Assembly (NCBI RefSeq): GCF_001277295.1
Contig: NZ_CP011456.1
Span: 2,108,001 to 2,172,000 of the forward strand
Length of the DNA stretch: 64,000 nucleotides
Source: Anabaena sp. WA102
GTDB taxonomy: Bacteria > Cyanobacteriota > Cyanobacteriia > Cyanobacteriales > Nostocaceae
Direction: 5' to 3'
Positions 16,259 through 25,697 of the stretch are shown in pieces (positions within the stretch are counted from its first letter, which is position 1; each line of letters begins with the position of its first letter). The position numbers were made by a program, and so were the translations under genes. The notes beneath the pieces are model-generated. The model had not been told where the DNA came from. It searched no databases and saw only the letters and a program-made list of their open reading frames with translations.

Positions 16259-17422
16259 TTATGACCTAGCGCGAACAGCAGCAGATAATTGCGCTTCTCC
16301 ATAAATATACTGCCCCAAAGCATTAGCTTGCCGAGAAGGTGCAGCTAAGTAAGCATTGATTTTAGCTTCCTTGAGTAGACGTTGGACATCTTCCCAGAAA
16401 AACTCTCCACCACCACCTGTAATAATCACATCAGTTACCCGCTCTGGCAACCACGCTAACACACGAGAGCAAATTTCCCGTGAAAACTGTTCTGTTAAGT
16501 TAGGCAGAAAATCATCTAAATTGCTGGGCTTACTAGCACCTTTGGGACGGTAAAAGCGATCGCCTTTAGGCTTATTAACCGCAGAAATCAGTGCCAATGA
16601 TTGACTATCAACAGCACCATCTATTTCCTTAGCTACCAGTTCATAAAACTTACTCATCCCAAAGTCTTCACTCTTAGAAGCAGCCCTAGCAAAGCGGAAA
16701 TTATCCACCATGATCATATCAATGGTTTGATGACCAATATCCACAATCCCCACAGATATTTTCGTAAAATCGGGAACTGCTGTTGCTTTATTCGGTTGAG
16801 TTTCTGACCACAGCAAACTACCATATCCTTCTGGCATTACCCAGACTTTGGCAATATGCAAAGTTATGGATTCACCTCGGAAATTTACTACATGAGGTCC
16901 AGTTACCAAGCTAGTTAACTGTTCCTTTTCTCTTTCAAATTGCTCCAAAGATAAAAAAGGCAGTCCCAGGACAACATAAATTTCATCTCTGAGCTTAAAG
17001 TAACCAGCAGATGATAAAACTTTGACCAGCGCATCTTCTACCTTAGATTGGCCAACGCCAAGATTAGCCCCAAAATCGGCTGCTAATTGCCCTACAGCAT
17101 AGCCACTACCTTGATACTCCAACCACAAATCCATTAGTGGGTCAGTAGCCTTAGCTTCAAACACACCACCACGGATCTGCTCAATTGATGTTTGCTTCAC
17201 ATTAGCAGGAATGAAAGCCACATTAGCGGTTTCACGGCTCACACAAGTCTTTGTGGAGGTTCTACCTAAATCCACACTCAGAATAGTTTTACCCGTAATA
17301 TTGGTTGGCTTGCCGGAATTTCCAGAATTCATTGGTGTGGCTGCTGATGCTGCTGCTGTAGTCCGGTTCATAGGAATAGCAGCAGCGTTCATGGGATTAG
17401 CTACGGGCGGTTGATCTGTCAT
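16259..17422 (-). CDS. ParM/StbA-like actin-fold ATPase
   Basis: 387 residues from ATG 17422, chosen because AGGAG lies 7 nt upstream; an ATG 33 bp further up has no such site. After a low-complexity Ala/Met/Asn/Thr N-terminus (~40 residues), the actin-fold motifs appear in order: phosphate-1 ILSVDLGRTSTKT, phosphate-2 VGIVDIGHQTIDMIM and adenosine VIITGGGGEFF. This pattern matches plasmid-segregation actins (ParM/StbA) and related bacterial actins. The paired downstream gene fits a ParMR operon. The surrounding housekeeping genes point to a chromosomal location, so the role may be segregation of an integrated element or a repurposed filament. Confidence 0.85.
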   Translation of the reverse strand: MTDQPPVANPMNAAAIPMNRTTAAASAATPMNSGNSGKPTNITGKTILSVDLGRTSTKTCVSRETANVAFIPANVKQTSIEQIRGGVFEAKATDPLMDLWLEYQGSGYAVGQLAADFGANLGVGQSKVEDALVKVLSSAGYFKLRDEIYVVLGLPFLSLEQFEREKEQLTSLVTGPHVVNFRGESITLHIAKVWVMPEGYGSLLWSETQPNKATAVPDFTKISVGIVDIGHQTIDMIMVDNFRFARAASKSEDFGMSKFYELVAKEIDGAVDSQSLALISAVNKPKGDRFYRPKGASKPSNLDDFLPNLTEQFSREICSRVLAWLPERVTDVIITGGGGEFFWEDVQRLLKEAKINAYLAAPSRQANALGQYIYGEAQLSAAVRARS

Positions 17423-17738
17423 GAAATCTCCTCTGTAAAAAGTTATCATGCTCATCTTACAAAAAGGTGAGCTACAAAAAATTTTAGGTTGGGTTAAGTG
17501 TAACTAGAAATACGTCAAAATTCATAACAGGCGATCGTCAATTTTTTATGATTTAGTATTTCTGATGTCAGTCTTGGGAAATGTCAAGTCAAGCTTTTCT
17601 TTTTTCTTCCCCCTCTTGACATCCAAGCACAGAATAAGCACAGGGCAGCCACAGGGGGTTGCCCCTACTCCTAACCCGTCATATTGGCGGGAGAAAAATC
17701 ATTAAATTTCTCCCACTACCAGTTTTAGCTAAATTTTG
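17423..17738. other. Intergenic region with a GGGCAGCC/GGTTGCCCC repeat
   Basis: No gene was seen. The stretch AGGGCAGCCACAGGGGGTTG (17643-17662), followed by CCCCTACTCC, is a very common cyanobacterial intergenic palindrome. A HIP1 half-site lies near 17532. Confidence 0.5.
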
Positions 17739-18845
17739 CTAAATGGTTGATGTCAAAGATTGGACTCTGGATTCCGAAGACCACTCTAATGGGTTCCAAA
17801 CTCTCTCTTCTAAAGCCATTTGCTCAATTAGACTAGCCAGGCGTAAAGCTTTGAGAGCTTGTTCACCACCGACAGAAGGCTGATTGCCACCGCGAACACA
17901 GTTGACAAAATGCTCTAACTCTGCACTGAGAGGCTGAACATTCGTGGTATAAACCTTTTCAATTAAACCATCTTGTCTATATAAGACTTTTTGATGGTCA
18001 ATCAGAGGATTAACAGGGGTTTGCCGATGTACCAAAATCTCATTATTGAGAAAATCTGCTTCTGTAAATGAATTTTTACAATGGGCAACTAAACGGCGAA
18101 TTTTCCGGTGGGTAACTTTGCTGGCTGTGAGAGTGGCAACAATCCCATTAGCAAAACCCAAGGTAGCCGTTACATAATCTAAATAACCTGAGTCTAAAGA
18201 ACGAGTCCCACTAGCAGTCAGTTTCACCACTGGTGAGGCGGCTAATTCTAGCAGTAAATCAATGTCATGGATCATTAAATCCAGCACTACGGAAACATCA
18301 TTCGCCCGCGCCGAATAAGGACTCATACGGTGAGATTCCAAAGCCAAAACTTCCTCGGTTTTGAGGACTTGACTAAGTTCCCTAAAGGCGGGATTGAATC
18401 GTTCTATGTGACCAACTTGCAAAATACACTGGGATTCAGCAGCAGCATTAACTAGGGATTCTGCCTCGGAAATACTAGCTGCTATCGGTTTTTCAATTAA
18501 AACATGGATTCCTGCTAACAAACAGTTTATACCCACTGCATAGTGTAACCTTGTAGGCACAGCAACACAGATGGCATCTACATGGGGTAGTAAGTCGCAG
18601 TAATCTTCAAAAAACCGGACTTTGTGTTTGCTGGCAGTTTCTAGACCACGTTCGACATTAATATCAGAAACGCCGACTAATTCCACATCTTTCATGGAAC
18701 TCAGTACGCGGGTATGATGTTGTCCCATGTTACCAACCCCAATTACGCCTATGCGAATATGGTGCGGCTGGCTGCGCTGTGAATAAAGATTTGGCTCTGA
18801 CACTGATATGCTATCTTGCACTATTGTTCTCTCCTCAACCACCAA
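17739..18845 (-). CDS. Gfo/Idh/MocA family NAD(P)-dependent oxidoreductase
   Basis: The 368-residue protein has an N-terminal Rossmann fold, RIGVIGVGNMGQHHTRVL (GxGxxG), then DAICVAVPTRLH and HVLIEKPIA, the family's EKP signature with the likely catalytic lysine. The C-terminal domain carries DLMIHDIDLLLELA. The family oxidises or reduces sugars, inositols or related compounds. The specific substrate cannot be read from the sequence, and the neighbours give no pathway. The first ~28 residues are an unstructured extension. The gene is divergent from queC. Confidence 0.9.
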   Translation of the reverse strand: MVVEERTIVQDSISVSEPNLYSQRSQPHHIRIGVIGVGNMGQHHTRVLSSMKDVELVGVSDINVERGLETASKHKVRFFEDYCDLLPHVDAICVAVPTRLHYAVGINCLLAGIHVLIEKPIAASISEAESLVNAAAESQCILQVGHIERFNPAFRELSQVLKTEEVLALESHRMSPYSARANDVSVVLDLMIHDIDLLLELAASPVVKLTASGTRSLDSGYLDYVTATLGFANGIVATLTASKVTHRKIRRLVAHCKNSFTEADFLNNEILVHRQTPVNPLIDHQKVLYRQDGLIEKVYTTNVQPLSAELEHFVNCVRGGNQPSVGGEQALKALRLASLIEQMALEERVWNPLEWSSESRVQSLTSTI

Positions 18846-19394
18846 ATTTAGAGACGCTAAGGTCGTTGGCTTTTATACTTAAACGCCAGGTCTGATTTGT
18901 CTTAAACCATCCAGATGGTAACATAGTGATTATCTTTATGAAGAATTTCAAAGTTTGGGTTCAGTTCCCGCCATCTGGTGATCTTTTCCGTTAACAGTTG
19001 TTAATTATCCTGTTTTTATTCATCTATTAGAAAAATTATGTGTTTTTTCTTTAACTCTGTAATTTTTGTAACTCTTGACAGGAATTATCAGGTATGTATT
19101 TAGGAAATTAACTAAATTCAATACATACTTGGTCTTTATAGAGGTAAATTAATCACCCTTTCTATAAGTAAAATTACAAGTCATTACATAGTTAATACTC
19201 AGAGTATAATGTTTTAGGCGATTTATACAATTAATGTTCTCATTCCTGAGAGTCTTTTTGTCCATATTTAATTTTTGTTGGTTGTATTTTGTTAATTTTC
19301 CCATCTTTTGGATGCAATTTATGAAGGAATTGGTAATTGTGAAAATTTCCCTCTCCTCCTGCTATTTCTTGATCTCCCATTTCCTCTTCTGAAT
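18846..19394. other. Divergent intergenic region between the oxidoreductase gene and queC
   Basis: It is AT-rich, with no ORF of quality and no clear palindrome. It must hold the promoters of both flanking genes, but no NtcA-type GTA-N8-TAC site was found by eye. Confidence 0.4.
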
Positions 19395-20111
19395 ATGAAA
19401 GCTGTAATTTTGTTATCTGGTGGTTTAGATTCTTCTACTGTTCTTTACCAAGCAAAGGCTGATGGCTGTGAATGTTACGCTATTTCTTTTAATTATCAAC
19501 AGCGTCATAGCAAAGAGTTGCATTCTGCTTATATGGTCGCTGAAGCGGCTGGAGTAGTTCAACATCAGGTGGTCAATTTTGATTTACGACAATGGGGTGG
19601 TTCAGCACTAACAGACAACAAGATTGATTTACCTGAAGGGCGATTCCTGCGGAGCGCTTCGCTATCCCTCGACGAAATGGCAGATAATATTCCTGTTACC
19701 TATGTTCCTGCCCGTAATACCATCTTTTTAAGTTTTGCTTTGGGCTATGCCGAAGCGATCGCCGCCCAAAGAGTATATATTGGCGTTAATGCCCTAGATT
19801 ATTCCGGCTACCCAGATTGTCGTCCTGACTATATCGAAGCTATGCAGCAAGTTTTCCAGTTGGGGACAAAACAAGGACGCGAGGGAGAAGCTATTAAAAT
19901 TATCGCCCCATTAATTAATTTGAAAAAGACAGAAATCATCCAACTAGGTAATCAATTAGGAGTACCTTGGGATCTCACATGGTCCTGCTATGCCGGTGGT
20001 GATTCAGCCTGCGGTGTCTGTGATTCCTGTCAATTGCGGTTAGCAGCCTTTGCCGAATTGGGTTTAGAAGATCCCATTGATTATGTCACTTATACTGAAA
20101 ACGGTTCATAG
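19395..20111 (+). CDS. queC: 7-cyano-7-deazaguanine synthase QueC
   Basis: 238 residues from ATG 19395. The enzyme uses ATP and ammonia to convert 7-carboxy-7-deazaguanine to preQ0 for queuosine or archaeosine-type bases. The PP-loop motif is VILLSGGLDSSTVLYQA; YVPARNTIFLSFALGYAEA follows, and the zinc-binding end is SCYAGGDSACGVCDSCQLR. Residues ~82-92 (GRFLRSASLS) lie between the family's LP and SLDEM segments and are encoded by a palindromic repeat (19638-19669), an apparent in-frame insertion. All catalytic motifs remain, so the protein is probably functional. Confidence 0.95.
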   Translation: MKAVILLSGGLDSSTVLYQAKADGCECYAISFNYQQRHSKELHSAYMVAEAAGVVQHQVVNFDLRQWGGSALTDNKIDLPEGRFLRSASLSLDEMADNIPVTYVPARNTIFLSFALGYAEAIAAQRVYIGVNALDYSGYPDCRPDYIEAMQQVFQLGTKQGREGEAIKIIAPLINLKKTEIIQLGNQLGVPWDLTWSCYAGGDSACGVCDSCQLRLAAFAELGLEDPIDYVTYTENGS

Positions 20112-20166
20112 TTTAACCAAATATGAAACCCCCTCTGGTAAACCTCTCCTTTGCACCTCTCCCTAA

Positions 20167-20187
20167 CCCTCTCCTAAGAGGAGAGGG
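20167..20187 (+). terminator. Hairpin after queC
   Basis: A perfect 9-bp stem, CCCTCTCCT and AGGAGAGGG, with an AAG loop, followed by AAAAGGAATAATATTT. It is a common cyanobacterial intergenic repeat that may also terminate queC transcription. The T-run is weak. Confidence 0.45.
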
Positions 20188-20332
20188 AAAAGGAATAATA
20201 TTTAATACTGGAGAGGCTTTGAACTTGTTCTTTGTATGATAAAAAAGTCCAGCTTCTAGCCGTTTTGAGTATAATCAGGTAGCGATCGCCCTTTGATAAA
20301 CTATAAAACCATACTTAATCCTATAAAATACG

Positions 20333-22075
20333 ATGAATCAAATCTATACAACCGATGTCCTAGTTGTTGGCGGAGGCACCGGCGGAACTGCTGCGGCTAT
20401 CCAAGCAGCGCGACGAGGTGTAAACACAATCCTCGTGAGTGAATTTCCCTGGTTAGGAGGAATGCTCACCTCAGCCGGTGTATCTGCACCAGACGGCAAC
20501 GAATTACAAGCCTGGCAAACAGGTTTATGGGGGGCTTTCCTCCAAGAATTACAACGCAGACAACCAGGCGGATTAGATAATAGTTGGGTCAGTTTTTTTA
20601 CTTATGACCCGCGGATAGGTGCAGAAATATTTGCCGACTGGGTGCGAGAACTACCTAACCTGCAATGGATTTCTGGACAAGTTCCCTTAGAAGTATTGCG
20701 AACCCAAGACCAGATCACAGGTATACGCTTTGCGGACTTTACCATCAACGCCAAAATCATTCTCGACGGCACAGAATTAGGAGACCTATTAGCTTTAGGA
20801 TCAATCCCTCATCGTTGGGGTTGGGAATTACAATCAGAATGGCAAGAACCCAGCGCACCAACTAATTTTAACTCCCTGACCCAAACCTATCCAGTCCAAG
20901 CACCAACTTGGGTAGTAGTCATGCAAGACTTTGGAGAAAATACCGCCCCAGAAATTCTCCCCGCCCCCAACTATCACCCATCCCAGTTTACAGGAGCTTG
21001 GGATAACTATGGCTCAGAAAAATTTTTGAACTATGGACGCTTACCAGCGAATCAATTTATGATTAACTGGCCTATTGCGGGCAACGATTACTGCCAAAAT
21101 GCCAATCGGTTACTAGATGTAGGGGAGAAAAAGCGCGAATTTATGCAAGAATGTTATTGGCATAGTCAGAATTTCGCCCATCACATTCAAAGTCAGTTTG
21201 GTAGGCGTTACGGATTAGCAGAAAACCTGTTTCCCCATCCTAACTCCGCCTTTGCCCTCAATCCCTATTATCGGGAAAGTCGCCGCCTAGTAGGCTTGAC
21301 AACTGTTTCTGAACGGGATATCCTGCCTTTAGCCAACGGCAAAACCGCATTACCATTTCATGATGCCATCGCCGTCGGTAACTATGCCAACGATCATCAT
21401 TATCCTGGTGTAGAGTTCTCACTGCAACCTAAATCTATCCGTTGGGGTGGAAGATGGACAGGAACACCCTTCACTATCCCTTATCGCGCTCTTGTTCCTG
21501 CCACCACAGATGGTTTGCTAGTTTGTGAAAAAAACATTTCCGTTTCTCACATCGCTAACGGCGCTACTAGACTTCAACCAGTAGTCATGGGAATTGGACA
21601 AGCGGCAGGTATGGCAGCTTCTCTTTGTATTATGCTAGAATGTCAGCCCAGGGATTTACCAGTGAAGAGTTTGCAGGCTGCATTACTGACAGATGACGAT
21701 GCACCTAGCGTAATTGTTCCCCTGTTTAACTTATTAACTAATCATCCCGATTGGTTGTACTGGCAAACTTATTATTTAGACCATCCAGAAGCTTATCCTG
21801 CTGATGGTAACAGCCCTTGTATTGTGGTGAGACCAGATAATAAATTAAACCTCAACTGCTTTACAGGCAAATTCCAACGACTAAGTGAGCAAAATTACCA
21901 ATTTAATATTACAAATGAAACCAATTTTACTACAACAAATTGGCAGCTTGTGACGTTGATACCTGATATAGATCAGCAACTACAAGCGTTACCCCCAGAA
22001 AAAATACTCAAGATTTGGGGGCGGCCAAATTTGTCTGGGAATTGGTTACTTGTTGAATATATTGAAGAAGTATAA
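20333..22075 (+). CDS. FAD-dependent oxidoreductase (FAD_oxidored type)
   Basis: The 580-residue protein has an N-terminal Rossmann motif, DVLVVGGGTGGTAAAIQAARRG, then PWLGGMLTSAGVSAPDGNE, characteristic of the FAD_oxidored (PF12831-type) family. ILDGTELGDLLALG and the late FAD-contact segment HIANGATRLQPVVMGIGQAA are also present. The C-terminal ~120 residues form a separate domain of unknown role. No signal peptide. The substrate is unknown. The ATG is preceded by an AT-rich leader without a clear Shine-Dalgarno sequence. Confidence 0.88.
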   Translation: MNQIYTTDVLVVGGGTGGTAAAIQAARRGVNTILVSEFPWLGGMLTSAGVSAPDGNELQAWQTGLWGAFLQELQRRQPGGLDNSWVSFFTYDPRIGAEIFADWVRELPNLQWISGQVPLEVLRTQDQITGIRFADFTINAKIILDGTELGDLLALGSIPHRWGWELQSEWQEPSAPTNFNSLTQTYPVQAPTWVVVMQDFGENTAPEILPAPNYHPSQFTGAWDNYGSEKFLNYGRLPANQFMINWPIAGNDYCQNANRLLDVGEKKREFMQECYWHSQNFAHHIQSQFGRRYGLAENLFPHPNSAFALNPYYRESRRLVGLTTVSERDILPLANGKTALPFHDAIAVGNYANDHHYPGVEFSLQPKSIRWGGRWTGTPFTIPYRALVPATTDGLLVCEKNISVSHIANGATRLQPVVMGIGQAAGMAASLCIMLECQPRDLPVKSLQAALLTDDDAPSVIVPLFNLLTNHPDWLYWQTYYLDHPEAYPADGNSPCIVVRPDNKLNLNCFTGKFQRLSEQNYQFNITNETNFTTTNWQLVTLIPDIDQQLQALPPEKILKIWGRPNLSGNWLLVEYIEEV

Positions 22076-22119
22076 AATGAACATTTATTCAGTAAAATAC
22101 AATACTTTTTCGCAAATTT

Positions 22120-22147
22120 TCCGGATAGACATATAAGAGTTAAGTAT
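22120..22147 (+). promoter_or_regulatory. Candidate DIF-type (TCCGGA) promoter of patX
   Basis: TCCGGA at 22120-22125 lies 15 bp before TAAGTAT (22141-22147), a possible -10, and ~36 bp before the patX start. TCCGGA near -35 is the published signature of HetR-dependent, differentiation-associated start sites in Anabaena. The match is exact; activity is inferred. Confidence 0.6.
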
Positions 22148-22182
22148 TAGTGAAGTAGAGAGTTCTAAAATAGACATCTACT

Positions 22183-22419
22183 ATGCGTGCTGCCATTTCA
22201 CTTTTAGTATCGAGTCTGGTATTTGGCTCCTTAGCTTTTAACTGCGAAGCAGTACAGACTCGTTTTTCCGCTCTGTCAATGGCTAAGTCCGATTACCAGC
22301 TTTCACCTTTGGTGTTAAACCAGAGTTTCAACCTGGCTGATAACTCCAAACCTAGCCCCAATCAACCCGAAAAGCCCAATCCTCATCGAGGTAGTGGTCG
22401 TAGAGGATTAGATGGATAA
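22183..22419 (+). CDS. patX: PatX-type secreted RGSGR peptide precursor
   Basis: The 78-residue precursor has an N-terminal signal peptide (AAISLLVSSLVFGSLAFNCEA), a variable middle, and a C-terminus HRGSGRRG with the RGSGR pentapeptide at residues 69-73. RGSGR is the HetR-inhibiting sequence shared by PatS and PatX. The signal peptide, longer length and HRGSGRR ending distinguish PatX from PatS. Its role is to give a diffusible inhibitor that blocks HetR and sets heterocyst spacing. Five residues (RGLDG) follow the pentapeptide. hetR lies 6 kb downstream on the same strand, and a TCCGGA motif lies upstream. Confidence 0.93.
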   Translation: MRAAISLLVSSLVFGSLAFNCEAVQTRFSALSMAKSDYQLSPLVLNQSFNLADNSKPSPNQPEKPNPHRGSGRRGLDG

Positions 22420-22935
22420 GTTGGCAATTTCAGTTCTGTTATTCAATCGTTGGAGCGCAATACCTGCCAACCCAGAAATGATGTTACCGGATTATTGGAT
22501 CTTTTAAATCCTACATACCACTTCTTGAATTGAAACGATATAGACAGTTACAGCACTACACTTGTTTGATTTTATCGTTTGTGAATTTCTCTTTGACTGA
22601 CACCAGATATAGATAGTTACAAGCACTATATCTTTAATCAGTTGCATGGCTCTCGCGTCATCACGCAAGCTATCAGTATTGCCATTTCTCTGCTAAAAAC
22701 ATAGACAGTTACAGCACTTCATCTCTCGAAAATTGTTCAATATTTCATCAAAACATCCGGTAATTGCTCAACCCTTGGCGTGTATTGGTGACCAAGTCAC
22801 TAATACACGCACCAATCTCACCTGTGGTAATCGCGTCCAGTACACATTGGGCGTTAGTAGGTGGGAATAATTACCCGAAGTGAGGGTACAGAAAACTTTT
22901 CTTAGTTATCAACCGTCATTGTGAATGCTGAATCT
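22420..22935. repeat. Region downstream of patX with three spaced direct repeats and a strong hairpin
   Basis: ATAGACAGTTACAGCACTACA (22540-22560), ATAGATAGTTACAAGCACTATA-like (22609-22630) and ATAGACAGTTACAGCACTTCA (22701-22721) share the core ATAGAYAGTTACARCACT at spacings of 69 and 92 bp. A 33-nt hairpin at 22778-22810 pairs GCGTGTATT with AATACACGC and continues GTGA with TCAC. No convincing ORF exists. The region may be a patX 3'UTR or a small RNA locus. Confidence 0.6.
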
Positions 22936-23997
22936 CTAGTAACTTGGCTTGTGAGCAATCCAATATTTACTTACGAAGTGAACTTGGGTTTCTATTTGCT
23001 CAAATCCCGCTTTTTCTAAACGCTCTACCAGGTTATCTGTAATGTAATGCTTGTAATAAGGTTCATGAAAAGTCTCTGAGAAGTTTTTGACAACTAATTC
23101 CATCTCCGGTACATCATTTACCTGAATAGAATCACAGATAATAAAAATGCCTCCTGGTTTTGTGACCCGAAAACATTCTTCAATTACAGTTTGACGAACT
23201 GCCGCTGGTAACTCATGAAACAGAAAAATACAAGTTGTACCATGAAAATAATTATCTCGATAAGGCAACTCTTCGACATTTCCTTGTACGAGTTGCGGTA
23301 ATTCTCCAGGAATTTGGGATAATAGTTCGTTGGCTTTCCGCAAATAGGCTGGGGATAAATCTATACCAAATAAAGATACGTCGGGTAAAGCTGCTCTGAT
23401 TAACTTCAGTGTTCGTCCAGTACCACAAGCAATATCTATGACTCGGAGTTGTTCTTGGGGAATATGGTCAAATGCTGTCAGTTGGGATTTGAGAGGACAG
23501 AGGATGCGTCTTCTCATAGCATCAGTTGAGCCACCAAACAGAATTTCCACCTGTAAGTCATATAAATTGGCGGACAGTTCACTCAAATAGCCATCTGTTT
23601 GGTAATGGAAGTTCTGTACATAGTAGCTGGGATAGTTATCTGTGGATATTTCCTGGGAAAATTCTTGATATCTCCGATTTTTAATTCGTTCCCAGATATT
23701 TGGTAAATCTAAGCATATTAATGGATAGTAACAGAAGAAATCTTCCCAAGAATTATCAAATAATAAATTTTGTGGATACACACCTGCTTGACTATCTTCC
23801 CAGTCTCTTGCCAATAACTGGTTCATATTGTCTTGAAGTTGTGTGAGCAATTTCTGGGATAAAGGACTGATATTTGGCTGAAGTGATGGATAAATTAGGT
23901 TTTTGATCTGTGAACTTACGGTTTTGTGAGCAAAAGCAAAGTAATTCTTCCCTGATTGCAGGGCTTGGTAGCTTGATTTTGTGAAAATATCAAACAT
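22936..23997 (-). CDS. Class I SAM-dependent methyltransferase
   Basis: The 353-residue protein has an N-terminal ~185 residues of unfamiliar, helical sequence. A UbiE/Methyltransf_11-like domain follows: motif I VIDIACGTGRTL, acidic loop LFGIDLSP, motif II-like GNVEELPYRDNYFHGTTCIF and FRVTKPGGIFIICDS. The methyl acceptor is unknown. It is convergent with the patX transcript and divergent from the phosphate permease. Confidence 0.9.
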   Translation of the reverse strand: MFDIFTKSSYQALQSGKNYFAFAHKTVSSQIKNLIYPSLQPNISPLSQKLLTQLQDNMNQLLARDWEDSQAGVYPQNLLFDNSWEDFFCYYPLICLDLPNIWERIKNRRYQEFSQEISTDNYPSYYVQNFHYQTDGYLSELSANLYDLQVEILFGGSTDAMRRRILCPLKSQLTAFDHIPQEQLRVIDIACGTGRTLKLIRAALPDVSLFGIDLSPAYLRKANELLSQIPGELPQLVQGNVEELPYRDNYFHGTTCIFLFHELPAAVRQTVIEECFRVTKPGGIFIICDSIQVNDVPEMELVVKNFSETFHEPYYKHYITDNLVERLEKAGFEQIETQVHFVSKYWIAHKPSY

Positions 23998-24121
23998 AGA
24001 TAAAAGATAAAATTAGGTTTTGTTGATTGTGTCGAGTTTCATGGCTCGTCCAGATTTTTATAGCCAAAAAAATGGAAAATGTAAATCATTCATGACAATT
24101 TTTACCTGTTAACAGGTGTGA

Positions 24122-25378
24122 ATGGTTTATTTTATGGAACTGCAAACTGCGATAGTCGCTCTTTTAGTCTTCTATGTCGCCTGGAATTTGGGTGCAAATG
24201 ATGTTGCTAATGCGATGGGAACTTCTGTGGGTTCTGGGGCTATTACTCTCAAACAGGCGATCATGATTGCTGGCGTGTTAGAGTTTCTTGGTGCTGTCTT
24301 GTTTGGACAAGAGGTAACGTCTACCCTCGGCACGAAAATTGCAAATCCGGTTTTATTTGCGACGATACCACAAACTTTAGTGATGGGGATGATTTCGGTA
24401 CTGCTCACGGCTGGGATCTGGCTACAAATTGCCACAGCTAGGGGTTTACCGGTGTCTTCGTCTCATGCCATTGTGGGAGCGATCGCTGGCTTTAGTTGGG
24501 TAGCATTGGGGGTAGAAGCAATGGATTGGTCATCCATTGGTTTAATTACCATAGGCTGGATTTTAACACCAATAATTAGTGGAGCGATCGCCGCTAGTTT
24601 GTATAGTTTGATTCAACAATGGATTTTTAATCAACCCCAACCTCTCTCCCAGCTACAAGAATGGATTCCCTGGTTAAGTGCATTGCTATTGAGTGTATTT
24701 GGTATTATCGTTCTCCCGACAATCACTCAACCCTTGAGCCAGTTCTTACTCACAGAGGGAAAATTTAATGTTCCCGCTCACGACATTACCCTATTCATTG
24801 GTGGAATCGCCGTAATTAGCTTGACCTTGATCAGTTGGCGACAATTGGTAAATAGTCAAATTGAAAACAAAATTCAAGGTTTATTTGCCAGATTTCAAGT
24901 TTTGAGCGCTTGCTTTGTGGCTTTTGCTCACGGTTCTAATGATGTTGGTAATGCGATCGCTCCTCTAGCAGTAATTGCCTACATCAACCAACAAGGTAAA
25001 GTTCCCAGTGATGAACTCACCATCCCCTCGTGGATTCTGGTTCTCGGTGCGATCGGCATTGTGGCAGGATTAGCAGTTTGGGGTAAAAAAGTTATTGCCA
25101 CCATTGGCGAAAATATTATTTCCTTAGAACCTAGTAGCGGATTTTGCGCCGAACTAGCCACAGCCATCACTATCTTATTAGCCTCCCGCTTAGGTTTACC
25201 TGTTTCTACCTCCCATGCCCTTGTCGGTGGAGTTGTGGGGATTGGACTGGTACAAAATATTAAATCAATAAAATTTGCCACTATCCAAAATATCGCCGCC
25301 GCTTGGTTAATTACCATTCCCATCAGCGTCGCCCTGAGTGCCACTATTTTTACCATTATGGCACTAAACTGGCACTAA
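24122..25378 (+). CDS. pit: Inorganic phosphate transporter, PiT family
   Basis: The 418-residue polytopic membrane protein carries the duplicated PiT signatures: NLGANDVANAMGTSVGSGA near the N-terminus and AHGSNDVGNAIAPLAV in the second half. GLPVSSSHAIVGA and GLPVSTSHALVGG are the paired internal repeats. About 10-11 transmembrane helices are evident. It imports phosphate driven by the cation gradient. ATG 24122 or 24134 (MELQ) could be the start. The stop codon lies within a small tandem duplication of TGGCACTAAAC (25360-25390). Confidence 0.95.
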   Translation: MVYFMELQTAIVALLVFYVAWNLGANDVANAMGTSVGSGAITLKQAIMIAGVLEFLGAVLFGQEVTSTLGTKIANPVLFATIPQTLVMGMISVLLTAGIWLQIATARGLPVSSSHAIVGAIAGFSWVALGVEAMDWSSIGLITIGWILTPIISGAIAASLYSLIQQWIFNQPQPLSQLQEWIPWLSALLLSVFGIIVLPTITQPLSQFLLTEGKFNVPAHDITLFIGGIAVISLTLISWRQLVNSQIENKIQGLFARFQVLSACFVAFAHGSNDVGNAIAPLAVIAYINQQGKVPSDELTIPSWILVLGAIGIVAGLAVWGKKVIATIGENIISLEPSSGFCAELATAITILLASRLGLPVSTSHALVGGVVGIGLVQNIKSIKFATIQNIAAAWLITIPISVALSATIFTIMALNWH

Positions 25379-25697
25379 ACTGGCACTAGATAGGTAGACA
25401 TGAAAAAACAAAATATGTTATGTAACAAGTAGAATCTCCCAAAACCTATTCCCTGTCGCCTTCTATAAATTACAGCAGTTTGCGATCATGATGGCAACTA
25501 TCAAGCAATAGGTATTCCGCACGGATTTAATGCTTGTAGTTAGGTATTCATTTGTAAGGCTTTTATAAGTTAATTAAATTGATAAGTTCGGTGAAATTGT
25601 TCAGTTTCCTGCCTTTTCTCCAGGAAACTTAATACAGGTGTTGTTCGCGCAAAGTGCCGAGTAACTTAATCATCAAGGTGTTAGAGGCTAGAAACCG
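25379..25697. other. Intergenic region with a 9-bp hairpin
   Basis: No gene was seen. AGTTTCCTG (25603-25611) and CAGGAAACT (25621-25629) form a perfect 9-bp stem ~70 bp upstream of the next gene, a possible leader structure. Confidence 0.4.

Noticed and set aside
22540..22721. Degenerate CRISPR
   Set aside because: Only three ~20-bp repeats with unequal spacing (69, 92 bp) and no cas genes.
22695..22870. Possible short coding frame ending TCGNRVQYTLGVSRWE
   Set aside because: No usable ATG start in frame and the region is dominated by a hairpin and repeats.
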